Shown piece by piece: positions 34,140 through 48,606 of a DNA stretch of 48,606 bases. Within the stretch, counting starts at the first letter, position 1. Each line of letters starts with the position of its first letter. The notes below the pieces were generated by a model. That model did no database searches. It was not told the origin of the DNA and saw nothing but the letters and a program-made list of their open reading frames with translations. This stretch comes from Eimeria necatrix. Taxonomy: Eukaryota > Apicomplexa > Conoidasida > Eucoccidiorida > Eimeriidae. The translations under genes were made by a program, and so were the position numbers. Where the stretch lies: positions 1 through 48,606 of the forward strand of contig NW_013653006.1 in assembly GCF_000499385.1 (NCBI RefSeq), in the 5' to 3' direction.

Positions 34140-36965
34140 TGCCCTGGGGCTTGCGGTTTGGGCCTTGAGGCCTTCGGCTGGGGGGTTTTGAGGCCTCAGA
34201 GGACTTCTAGTGAATCTCCTTTCTTACAAACTCGGCAGCGTCAGAAATCAAACCCCTTCATCCAGACTTGAGTTAGGCATTAACTGCCTTATCCCTGATG
34301 CTGCATCTCTATTTACTCAGATATAAATCCAAAAATATAAAAATTTAGATATATAAATATCTGTTCTTATATATTTGTTCTTATTTCGTTAGGGGCTATG
34401 GGGCATCACGTCTTGCATGCCATGGGGCCCCCCGATACGAGCGCAGCCCTAAGTGTAGCACAGTGGATGAACAACTAGATCCATTAATTGCGAATTCTAA
34501 AGGAAAACATTAAAACTATATTTCGAAGAATTAAAAAGCAGAAGACACTGGAGGGAACGCTGTGCAAACCCCCAATCTGCAGCCAGTCGCTGCTGGCTAG
34601 CTGCAACAGCTCAATTTAAATGGCGACAGCGCTAGCTGCAGCAAAAGGCTCTATTCTTTTTTGTGTCTGCGGCTATCTTTACCTACCCATGACTAGCCAC
34701 GAGCTAGCTGCAGCTCTTTGCAGCTAGCTGCGCAGTGGCTGGCCCCAACGCCACAAGGCCCTCCAGTTAAGGTGATCTTGATAAAGTCCTAAAAGGCCAT
34801 TAAGCTCATTTGATGAAGTCCAACTAAATCCTGTTGGGCCCCCAAGCCTCCTTCAGCCACAAGTGGCCCACGTTGCCCCACTTGTGCCCTGACGGGGTCC
34901 CCTAGGAGACCCCTGCAGACTTGACGGGGGGCCCCACGGGGGGCCCCCCAGACTTGACGGGGGCCCCCGAGGAGGCCCCCCGGTCAAGTCTAGCTAGGTT
35001 TTTCGGGGGAACCCAGCTGTGTTGTCGCTGTGTCCGTAAGCAGTAAATATATTACCCACAAAGTGCTACAAGCAATAGGTGGAAAGAAATGCATTTAAAT
35101 GGACATCTTTGAATGCACAAGATCGAAATTCGAAGCCGCTTTCTGCAGGTTGATTCCTAAGAGGCAGTCGCGGGTGCACGAAGTCGACAACTGTACGTAC
35201 ACCCGAAAACCTGGGGCCTTTTTGGCAAAAGCAACAAAGCCACGAAGGAAAGTAAGAAATATAAACCCCCGAAAACCCCGCGGGGCTGCCTCTAAGAGGC
35301 GCATGCAGAACACAGAGCAGCAACGAATTTCCGGCGGGCGCCCCAGCGCAGCATAAAGGCCTTGTGGGCACCCGATGGGCCCCGGGGGGCCCCCAGGGGC
35401 CCCCAGGGGCCGCTGCGGCCCCTGGGGTCCTGGTGGACCTGGTGAACCCTTGGGGCCTCTGGTGGACCTGGCGAGCCCTTGGGGCCCCTGGTGGTCCCTG
35501 GGGCCAGGGACCCATGGGGCCCCTGGGAGCCCCTGGCTGCCCCTGGGGGACCCTGGTGGCCCCCGGGGGCCCAAAGTGGACCCTGGGGTCCCCTGGTCAC
35601 CCCTGGTGGACCCTGGGAACCCCAGAGGGCTCAACAGGCTCAAAAGGGGCCCCCTAAATGCAAAAGACACAGTCGCTGCTGCGTAGATACAAGTGCAGTG
35701 TGTACACATGTGTATATGCATGCGCGTAAACTTTATACGGGTTTGCCTGCGAACCCTGACACTCCTTTGCATGTACTTTAGGCCCACGTTCACCGAATAC
35801 ATATTTATACAACTGTTATGCATTTGTGCATTTGTATTCATGTATTACATTTATATCTATACATTTTTATATATATACGTATGTATAAATGCATATAAAG
35901 ATACGCATATGTGTATATATACACATATATATACACATATACGAACACGCGCATGTCTTATATGTATGCAGGCATGCACTCCCCAAAACGGCCATATATG
36001 TACATATGGGAAGATTCTTGCTTTGCGTGTACAGACACCCCACAGGCACGAAGTGTACGTACAGAAGGAAATGCAAATGTGCGCATGCATGCGCACTTGC
36101 ACGCGCATGCATAGGCCTCCCCACATACGCATATATGGAAATATATATAATATTGTATTTATGAACAGGTTAAGGCATGCACACAGACATCCGCACAAGC
36201 AAATGCACTCATACATGCATATATACATTTATATATGTGAAAAAGATAAAGCATATACATTACATATATATATTACTATATATATGAAAAAGATAAAGCA
36301 TACGCACTTCTTTGTATATACCTACGCCTACAAGAGCTATGCAAAAGAGTCCAGAGCCACAGATGTACACATTGGGCTACGGCCCCAAGCGTGGGCCTCC
36401 AAGCGCCTTTCAAATAGACCTAAATGTGCAAAAAGAAACGTTCAAAACCATACAAAACCCTACATAAAGGCACTCTGCGAGGATATTTCTGCAGAGGCGC
36501 TGTGAGAAACAGCTCCAGAGGAGGCAGCGTCGTCCCCATGGGGGCCCCCCATGGAGCCCCCACCCAGGGGGCCCCCACCCAGGGCCCCCTGAGACCCTGA
36601 GCCGGGGGCCCCCAGGGCACCCGGACACCCTTGCCCTGTTGAAGTCTGGGGGGCCCAGCTGCTGCCCGGAGCAGCCCCGCCGCCTGCAGACACAGAGAGG
36701 CAGAGGCGGGGGGCCCTCAGTCTTGAAGCAGCACAGAGGGGGCCCCTTGAGCATGCAACTTGGACTGAGAAAAGCGCGGACTACAAGAAATAGAAGAAGG
36801 GTTAAACAGATTTGTGTTGGTTTTTGGAATCACCAAAGGCACGCAGCTGCGCGCAAGCTGCCTTTGAGGCATAAAGATAAGCATACAGCAGCAAAAACGC
36901 GGGCGCTTCAGTCCCAACTCCTGCTGCTGCTGCTGCTGCTGCTGCATTTGAGACCAGAATTCAGT
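34140..36965. other. Long gene-poor stretch: AT-rich blocks, GGGGCCC clusters, TATA/CATA repeats
   Basis: 34320-34385 and 34490-34530 are AT-rich. 34595-34745 holds scattered GCTAGC. 34915-34990 and 35370-35660 are GGGGCCCC-type clusters, and 36530-36740 is another. 35780-36310 is a tatatacata/gtatgtata region with alternating purine-pyrimidine. Frames through the GGGGCCC block give Gly-X-Y periodicity on both strands. Dispersed palindromes lie at 35192, 36027 and 36053. No gene is recognised. Confidence 0.6.
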
Positions 36966-41903
<4,938 letters not shown>

Positions 41904-43200
41904 TTTGCCGCCCGTTCAAACAACGCAGACATCTCTATGCAGCCCAGAGGCACGCCGTGGAAGCCGCCGCCCACTTCAGAGGCGTGGCGGGCGCTCCCTT
42001 TGCAGCTGCACAGAAGGGCTTGGGGTTTTTGCAGGAGTTCAGGGGATAGAGAAAGACTTGTGCTGGGGTTGGCTCGAGCCTGGGCTCTGCCAGAGGTCGC
42101 CCCCAACAAAGAATGCCCAGAGCTATTTTCCCCAGAGATAGTGGGAAGCCCCGGATGCAAAGAAACGTACTTCTACGCCAGCTCCAGAAGGAGGACCCCT
42201 GGTGCCGGAGAGAGGCCAAAAAGCGGGTCTTCAGGCCACAAGGCTGCATGCATGAGCAATTGAAATTACAGAAATCAAATTAATTCACCAGGGACTTCAA
42301 GAAGGAGCACAGGGTCAAACCCGAAGACTTGCAGCCGGGGCCGGAAGCGCATGCAGGCAGCAGCCACAAGCTACTACTGTTGGGCTCTGGGCTGTGCCGT
42401 TGCTTACAGAGGGATTTAATACATTTATTTCTCGTTAAAAAAGATAAATGATCGTTTTGCATAATTGTTTTGTACCTCGTTGCCGCAGTTTCCCCAGTTT
42501 TGCTGCTGTGTGTTTGTGCATGTAGAAGCCGCCGCAGACTCTGGGCTTCAGAGCCCAAGTCTGGTTTCAAGCGGCCTTGAGCTGCTGCTTCTAATTGCTC
42601 TACTTTTATAAAATTAGGCTAGGGCTGCCAGTTTGTAACAGATTGTGGCGCAGCAGAGGCACACTTCTTAAAAGGCCGACTGCGGGCACCAGCTAGCTGC
42701 TACGGAACTCCTGCTGCATGGCATAATGGCATTTGAACTGGCTCCTGGCAGCAGAGGGAGTTTATGTTTGCTGCTGGAGATGTGGAGGAGTTATGCCGTG
42801 CTGCAGCCACAATAGAGGTCCGAAGCAGCAGCAGTGCAGCAAAGACACGCTCTTAGTTTTCTGCCTCGTCTAGATCTACTGATTCTTCTGCTTTAACTGC
42901 GAAACAGCCCTTCACAAGTAGTTCACTTTATTGGAGCTGCTTGAGCAGAAAAGAACTCCTGCCACAGACAGCACTGCATGCAGCGAAGTAAGAGCCTGCT
43001 GCGAAACCCCAAGGTTGAGGGCTATACGGACACGCCCAAATAGGCGTTGACCCAGAAGGCAGTGAATGAGTGCAGGCCGCGCCAGCGGGGCTGAGGGGGC
43101 CCGCAGCTCTTTGCTGCTGCTGCTCCTGCTGCTGCTTGGGTTCTGTTGTTTGGGCGGCTCGCGCCGAACATGAGACTGCGTGCCTTTAACGCTGCGCCTA
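41904..43200. other. 5' flank of EHD and R-to-P transition
   Basis: Triplet and heptamer density falls here; the last clear CTG run is at about 43114-43137. Long frames at 41481-42263 (+) mostly overlap EHD exons and intron 1. I see no gene in 42280-43200. Confidence 0.5.
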
Positions 43201-43947
43201 CCAGCTTACCCTTCTAAACAGGGAAGCTTAAACGTTTCTGCTAGCATTGCGGTGGCAAGAAAGCCGGCTTGTTTTGTGACTGCTCAGTGGCCAAAACGAT
43301 ATCTTGAATGGCAGCAACAAGAAATTAGTGTATGCTGAAAGGCTAGCGCGTAACGATCCGCAGGCACAATGGCCTCAGGGACGCAGTAGCCTAGCCTCAT
43401 GATCCCCTAATCGTAATAGTTAGCAGCATGATCAAAACTTCTAGTGGGATGCGTAAGTCTCGGTGTGGAGCTCTAGTGGAGAAGCAAAGAACAGTTGCTT
43501 TGGATCATAGCTTGCCGATGATGCGAAGCATTTGCGAATGATTATACAAATTACATAAATTGAATATGAGCGTGCACATGAAAGCTACAAAATAGATACA
43601 GGCACACCATGGTGGTGTTTAATGGCGTGAGTGCCTGGCATAGAGTCCAACGTGAGCCAGAATACACAACCGAAAATGATTAGAACAAAAGAATAGGCGC
43701 TTACAGTATCGGTAAAGCTAGCCATTACATGGCTGATGTTCCAAAGAGGGCCGGAAGGCCAAACTGTTACAAGGGCAGTCATTTGACGCGCGCCTTTGTA
43801 GGGTCGCTGTGAACGGCGGACTGAGCATTTATCTCACAAAACGAGAAGATAGTGCCCTATTGCTCAAACGTATATCTAATGGAGCCTAAGTAGCAGTCCT
43901 CCCATTTTTCGTATCTTTCACACATTACGTATGTATAGCTAAGGGAA

Positions 43948-44415
43948 ATGCGTACCATGAGTCAATTTCAGAGGAGAATTGTTAACGCAAGACGGTTAAC
44001 AGGTAGAGACTGGACTGATGCAAAGCGCTTACGGATCGGGTTATTGAAAGGCTCGGAGAGAAGGGAACGAAGAAGTACTGAAAGATCCATACAGAGGAAT
44101 AGTTGGCTTATGGCAACTACACACCGATTCAGATATTTTGTCACGTTTCGATTCATTGTTGTCACGTTCATTTTCCTCAGCCCATATTACTATATGCACC
44201 TCTCCTGCCTGAAGCCAGCCGTCTCGCATGATCCAACTCGAGAGACGCTACCCTCACTATTCCAGCTCTTACGTTTGCCTTTGTTCTCCTACTTCTCAGA
44301 TGCTGCTGTCGTTTTCTACTCTTTGTTTTGGCATGGTAAAACGTTTCCGAGCATGAAGAAAAGAATGTGTCATTATTACCCAATTTGGCCTCTTTGTTCA
44401 AACGCCGCTTTCTAG
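43948..44415 (+). CDS. Unassigned ORF, 155 codons
   Basis: ATG at 43948 (a second ATG at 43957) opens a basic frame with a hydrophobic segment near residues 63-82 (RYFVTFRFIVVTFIFLSPYY). No family is recognised. A minus-strand frame (44527-44177) overlaps it, so the coding strand is undecided. It may be chance. Confidence 0.2.
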   Translation: MRTMSQFQRRIVNARRLTGRDWTDAKRLRIGLLKGSERRERRSTERSIQRNSWLMATTHRFRYFVTFRFIVVTFIFLSPYYYMHLSCLKPAVSHDPTRETLPSLFQLLRLPLFSYFSDAAVVFYSLFWHGKTFPSMKKRMCHYYPIWPLCSNAAF

Positions 44416-45092
44416 AGAAAGAAAGACAGCTACTGATACGTAGCGATGCCAAACTATAGGACGAGGCCCCTGAAATGCTCGCACAACCCCTCTTATGCTG
44501 ACGCCAACACAGTTCTGGGGAAGTCACCAGGAGCTTTCTAGTAAAAAAAGTACCTTAGGAGTACATGCTCACTATACCGGGTACATTTAAACTTAGAAGT
44601 CCCCCTCTTCGCCGCTTTAATGCGAGTTAGTAATAATTTGTTTCTCTGACTTCAAGGGGTGAAGAAAGCACAGCAAAACTGCAAAATTTGGGGCTGCATC
44701 CTACTTTCAATATACTCCAATCAGCATTGATATAGATAAGCAACTGACTGATAAGCTACAGCTGCGGGCCCGTAGTGGAAGACTGTACTAATATACAAAT
44801 TTACAATTGCGGAGCTGTCCAAGTATTGCTGCAAACTACAAACAAGAAAATGCAAAATGCTCATGGAGTTTTACATGTAAATATGTGCAAGTCTGATTTG
44901 GGTTCATTCTATGAAAGACTATATGCTAACAAAGAAGAACGCACGTTTTCTTGGCATTGTGAAACACGCCAAAGTCAGGTCAGTCATCTTCAACATTACC
45001 AGATTGCATATTCTGGCATTTAGTGAAGTACTATTTTTAAACGCTATGGATCACGCATTAGTTTAAACAAGCATTAAGAAAGTCACAATACT

Positions 45093-45293
45093 CTATAAAC
45101 ACAAATTAACAGCTTTGCTGAGCAGTCCAATCCGAAGATAGTGCTTGCTTGGGAATGGCAAAAAACCTGGTTGTGTTGGCCGCCTTTTGACAGACGCAAA
45201 GCTCGGTTCAAGATGATTTACGCATAAAAGATGGTGGATTTTCCCATACCCGGTTAACAATAAAAGAAACGCTACAAAGATATTGACGGCCAT
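45093..45293 (-). CDS. Short ORF with signal-peptide-like start
   Basis: ATG at 45293; MAVNIFVAFLLLLTGYGKIH resembles a cleavable signal, followed by ~45 basic residues. A GTTTTTTGCC site could be a donor, so this may be a first exon. No family recognised. Confidence 0.2.
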   Translation of the reverse strand: MAVNIFVAFLLLLTGYGKIHHLLCVNHLEPSFASVKRRPTQPGFLPFPSKHYLRIGLLSKAVNLCL

Positions 45294-45572
45294 CGTTCCG
45301 ATAAGCTCAGCAGAAACAAATGCTGCAGCTCAAGTATGAGATGACACGTTGATACCTGACGCTGCCCCTCCGTAACAATAACACAATTAGGCAGTTCTAG
45401 GCACAACCTCCCTGCCCGCGATAGTGTTCGCATGGCAAACAGGATGCACTTCGTTGGGACAAGCGTTCTTTTCACAGCCGGAAAAAATTAAGAAATGAAT
45501 GCACAAAAGCTGCAACAAAAGTTTTTCAGCAATACAGCATTCGTTCACAAATAACAAAAACAGACAGATGAG

Positions 45573-45660
45573 TCAAAATTGCACTCCAAGAACGGCATTT
45601 TATTGACGCTATATCGTCAAAATTGCACTCCAAGAACGGCATTTTATTGACGCTATATCG
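45573..45660. repeat. 44-bp perfect tandem duplication
   Basis: Bases 45573-45616 are repeated exactly as 45617-45660. It begins tcaaaattgcactccaag and ends gacgctatatcg. Confidence 0.98.
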
Positions 45661-46925
45661 TCTCAGCTGTTTGAGAACGCCTTCAATGAATTAAGCGTCG
45701 CATACAGTGTTAGTGTTCTTGCAATGCATATCTCTCCCAGCTGTGCCACTGACGGTATTTTTCTTAAGTTACTTTTTGAAGCTCCACAAAATTTCTTTGT
45801 TGAAGTGGGTGACAAATCTCCAGCCTGAAGAAGCAGATTTTCAAGGAAACTGAAGGAAGACTAGATGCCAGGAAAGGCTGCAGGCAAAACGCAGCTCCAC
45901 AGAAGCTTGGGGCTACAATAAAGCTCTCGCCCCCACACTGCAACTGTGGCGGAGGCAACACAGCAGAGCCGAAAAAGCGTTCTGTCCAAAATAGCCTTAC
46001 TGGCATGCCATGTGCAAACAGCTGACAGATTTGAGAATCATTTATCACCATTCATCCAGAAGCCAGGCGCAGTTTATGATGGAAACACCATGAGCCTCCT
46101 AAAATTCCTCTAGTAGCAGGTATGAATGTAACTACAAAGCGCTAGAGTGAGAACGGCTCGAAGAAGCTGACGAAGGAAACCATTTTCGTGACTTGTTTTC
46201 GTGATATCGATTGTGAGCAGTAATGCCGTGACTGGCGGATTAAGTGGTTGTATATAGGGAATAACTAATTGAGAATTCATTTAGGGGTATGCCTATGGCC
46301 GTGCCTTTACGATGATTTCCTCTATGCTTTGCTGTCATGTGTCGAGTTTCTGAATATATTGTTTTCCATATCGTGTTACTCAGTATTTAGCCTGAGCCGG
46401 ATATCGTCACGACATACCTCCTAGAGCTGAAACAACAGACCAAGTATCGTTCGACTGTCTGTTTTCACACGAAACTTCTTTATGTTTTGCTTAAATGGTT
46501 CTGCCCAGCCATGCGAAAAATATTATGGCAGCGCAACTCAATTAGATGGAAATTATGGCCTGGAGCGCTTCAAAGCTGGACAATTATTAACTGCAAATGC
46601 GGATTTAACGCCATCTTCTGACAAGCCGGTTACGAAAACGAATCAATCAATGCATAGAGAGCTATTAAAATGTCACTGCTCGAAGGACAACTAGAACTGT
46701 ATTGATTCTATACTTCTGCAAAAAATAAAAGTCAACAAAAAGACTAAATCTCACAGCTTGCATAGTTGAATGCATTCACACCCTTCAAAGTACGGTGTCT
46801 GGAGCATGGGAAAAGTAGTTTTAAAGCAGCATGATTTCCACACATGCATACAACGTTGTTTCATGTGGAGCAAAGGCTTTAAGCAGAAGCACTGTTTACA
46901 AGTTCTGCCTTACTGGTGAACACCC

Positions 46926-47204
46926 CTAATCCGCGTGGCAAATGCTTGGTTCTACGACAGTCGCAATCACACTTTGCCGTGGATTTTCCTGAATCATGAA
47001 TATCTTTGATGCCACAAAAGGACTTTGACTTTTGGCTACTGGCATTTTGGCGTCGCCAACCAAAGGTGTGTAAGTCGTCATAACAAGCTTTTTCAAGTGA
47101 CTCGCTTGTTGCACGGTACTTTTTGATGATTTAGAATACGCATGAACACGTACAGTAGCCCCTGCGTGACCCAGAGGGACAAAAAGCACGAAAATTTGAA
47201 GCAT
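46926..47204 (-). CDS. Short ORF, secreted-protein candidate
   Basis: ATG at 47204, 92 codons, TAG at 46926-46928. MLQIFVLFVPLGHAGA reads as a signal peptide with an Ala/Gly cleavage site. The rest is Lys/Ser/Val-rich with a single Cys near the end. An open frame extends slightly upstream without another ATG. It is not recognised as an Eimeria surface antigen family. It could be a single-exon gene or one exon. Confidence 0.25.
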   Translation of the reverse strand: MLQIFVLFVPLGHAGATVRVHAYSKSSKSTVQQASHLKKLVMTTYTPLVGDAKMPVAKSQSPFVASKIFMIQENPRQSVIATVVEPSICHAD

Positions 47205-47700
47205 AAACACAGCCAAGAAAATCTTGCGTCGTCTAACCAGCGAGGTATATCCACGAAGCTCCCCGAATTACAACGCGACAGAACTCACACCACTGCCGGT
47301 TATATTTCGCATAGGAACGTAGCATTAGCTGTGCACTGCAAACTGAACCAGCTTCATCTTAAGACAGTGTCATAAAACACTACATAATACACAGCTCACT
47401 TTACGAAGACCCAAAAAAAGGTTAATTCCAAGGTAGCCCCCTAAAAAGCATACGGGCAACCTGCGGATGCACAAAAAGAACGAGCAAACCACGAAAATGC
47501 ATTTGTTCCAGTAAATGAGGGCTCGCTTGAAAGCCAGCAGAACTATACATAAGCACATCAGCGATATTCCTACCTAAAATAACTAGATTTGCATCCAGTA
47601 TTACCAAACAAGTCAAACACACGTCAACACAACTGCAGTTTCAGAGGACATCCGAAAGACAAGAAAACACTGCAAATACAGCTCTCGAAAATATGCATGA

Positions 47701-48201
47701 ATGTTCCATATATACCCACTGGAAGCCATACGTGTCAAGATTGAAAACTCAGTTGCCGCTTTCTCGCCCTCAAGGTCTGCATTGTCTAAACGTTTGTGCA
47801 GCACTCGCGCTCGTCTACAAACGGCGCCTGACGTGATCATCGACGAATCTTTGTCACGCGCTTCACGCAAAGGCGCTTTTCGCAACATCGGATGGACTCG
47901 CCTTTCAGATGCGCCGCTTCCATTCGCTAAACACAAACCAACTGGCAAGTCCTCTCTCCCCCCTCGTCAAACCCTGCAGCCTCCGTTGCTGTCCAGTCCG
48001 ACAAACAGTTCAAGCGCAGACAACGCTGCTTCCATGATCAGCCAATGTGCTTTGCTTGACGTCTCCATTCCTAACGGCCTACGCTACAGAATTCATACGA
48101 ACATCCCCCGCCGCAATGCAGCTGCCATCTCCCTGCACAGAACGCGTCTCACTTGGTGTTTGCTTTGTCTTAAGGGCATGCTGTGCACAGCATGCCCTTA
48201 A
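47701..48201 (+). CDS. Unassigned ORF, 166 codons, running into the palindrome
   Basis: ATG at 47701. The frame is Ser/Arg/Pro-rich, with higher GC than the preceding DNA. It ends within the 64-bp palindrome, so its C-terminus is doubtful. No family recognised. Confidence 0.2.
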   Translation: MFHIYPLEAIRVKIENSVAAFSPSRSALSKRLCSTRARLQTAPDVIIDESLSRASRKGAFRNIGWTRLSDAPLPFAKHKPTGKSSLPPRQTLQPPLLSSPTNSSSADNAASMISQCALLDVSIPNGLRYRIHTNIPRRNAAAISLHRTRLTWCLLCLKGMLCTACP

Positions 48202-48217
48202 GACAAAGCAAACACCA
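48154..48217. repeat. 64-bp perfect palindrome
   Basis: Arms 48154-48185 and 48186-48217 are exact reverse complements with no spacer (centre ctgtg|cacag). Complementarity stops just outside. Confidence 0.97.
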
Positions 48218-48606
48218 CAAGCAAGCAGTCGTGACGTGGCCGAGCGTCAGCCTTCAGCAATGTTGTCGGCACGTTTGTCTCGCTTAGAAAGAGTGGAGCG
48301 CCTTCGAGTGAGTGCAAGGTTTCTGAGAGCCGACGACGGCGACGGCTGGTGAGCGCGCGTCGAGCGTGGACTACCGTATGCGGCGCGGGACGCCACGAAC
48401 AACCTCTCGCCGGGCGCGTGCGATCGACACAGCGCAGATCACCGAGGGATAGGCACTGACTTCCTGATATCCCCCAAATAACCCAATGCACGACAAACAC
48501 ATGAGGCCCGTCCAGGGTTTCCAAACGCGACAAACATCGTGCAGCCAAATGCTAGCAGCAAAGTGCCTGGGCTGCACCACAGAGGTAACTAGTCTCCGAT
48601 GCGAAT

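Larger units (their letters stand above)
43201..48606. other. Repeat-poor (P-type) segment without recognised gene
   Basis: More balanced composition, with no CAG or heptamer repeats. Only short frames occur, and none matches a family I know. The most gene-like are listed separately with low confidence. Intron-rich genes with very short exons could be hidden here. Confidence 0.5.

Noticed and set aside
35689..36505. 270-codon plus-strand frame rich in His, Tyr, Met and Ile
   Set aside because: Produced by the tatatacata/tgcatgcg simple repeats; no family features and a mirrored frame on the other strand.
43201..48606. Eimeria surface antigen (SAG) gene
   Set aside because: The signal-peptide-like ORFs raised this possibility, but I could not find the conserved cysteine spacing or other SAG features in any frame.

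Overview
The window reads as nuclear DNA of a coccidian of the genus Eimeria. Three things support this: CAG/CTG triplet runs in almost every gene and intron, which encode poly-Ala/Gln/Ser/Leu tracts; interspersed telomere-like TTTAGGG/CCCTAAA heptamers far from any visible chromosome end; and a TGCATGCA simple repeat. The same three repeat families are known from repeat-rich (R) segments of Eimeria chromosomes. Roughly 1-43.2 kb is R-type; from about 43.2 kb to the end the triplets and heptamers vanish (P-type). Genes are intron-rich, so single open frames mislead. I assembled genes by joining exons with compatible splice sites and phases and comparing the result with protein families from memory; no database search was run.

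Layout. 1-2387 (+): 3' part of a TMEM184/OST-alpha-like membrane protein. 3035-5145 (-): Nudix hydrolase of the CoA-diphosphatase (NUDT7/8) type. 6187-9510 (+): bacterial-type tyrosyl-tRNA synthetase with a C-terminal S4 domain. 12297-14136 (-): cysteine-rich protein of unknown function. 16058-19290 (+): very Gln-rich protein with a short alveolin-like C-terminal block. About 20.48-21.71 kb (-): unidentified multi-exon gene. 23331-24958 (-): acidic/Ala-rich protein with one membrane segment. 26689-31923 (+): GatB, subunit B of the tRNA-dependent amidotransferase, in 13 exons, with a tRNA-Asp(GUC) gene inside its second intron. 32600-34108 (-): CCDC43-like protein. 36966-41903 (-): EHD-type dynamin-like ATPase with a C-terminal EH domain, 13 exons. 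42-48.6 kb holds only small unassigned ORFs, a 44-bp tandem duplication and a 64-bp perfect palindrome.

Functional themes. TyrRS and GatB are both bacterial-type translation factors, expected to serve an organelle (apicoplast and/or mitochondrion). EHD and the TMEM184-like protein belong to membrane trafficking/transport. The genes are not an operon; neighbours are divergent or convergent.

The most interesting signals are not genes. (1) Telomere-like heptamers sit inside introns, often CCCTAAA-sense beside the donor and TTTAGGG-sense beside the acceptor, so several introns could fold into hairpins. (2) CTG-sense triplets form the tract ending in the CAG acceptor, while CAG/AGC/GCA-sense triplets are kept as coding tracts. 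(3) A dispersed imperfect palindrome of the GGTGTAC(G/A)KACACC type recurs about twenty times and supplies two inferred splice sites. (4) GCTAGC arrays lie just downstream of minus-strand genes, one containing copies of the adjoining gene's 3' coding end.
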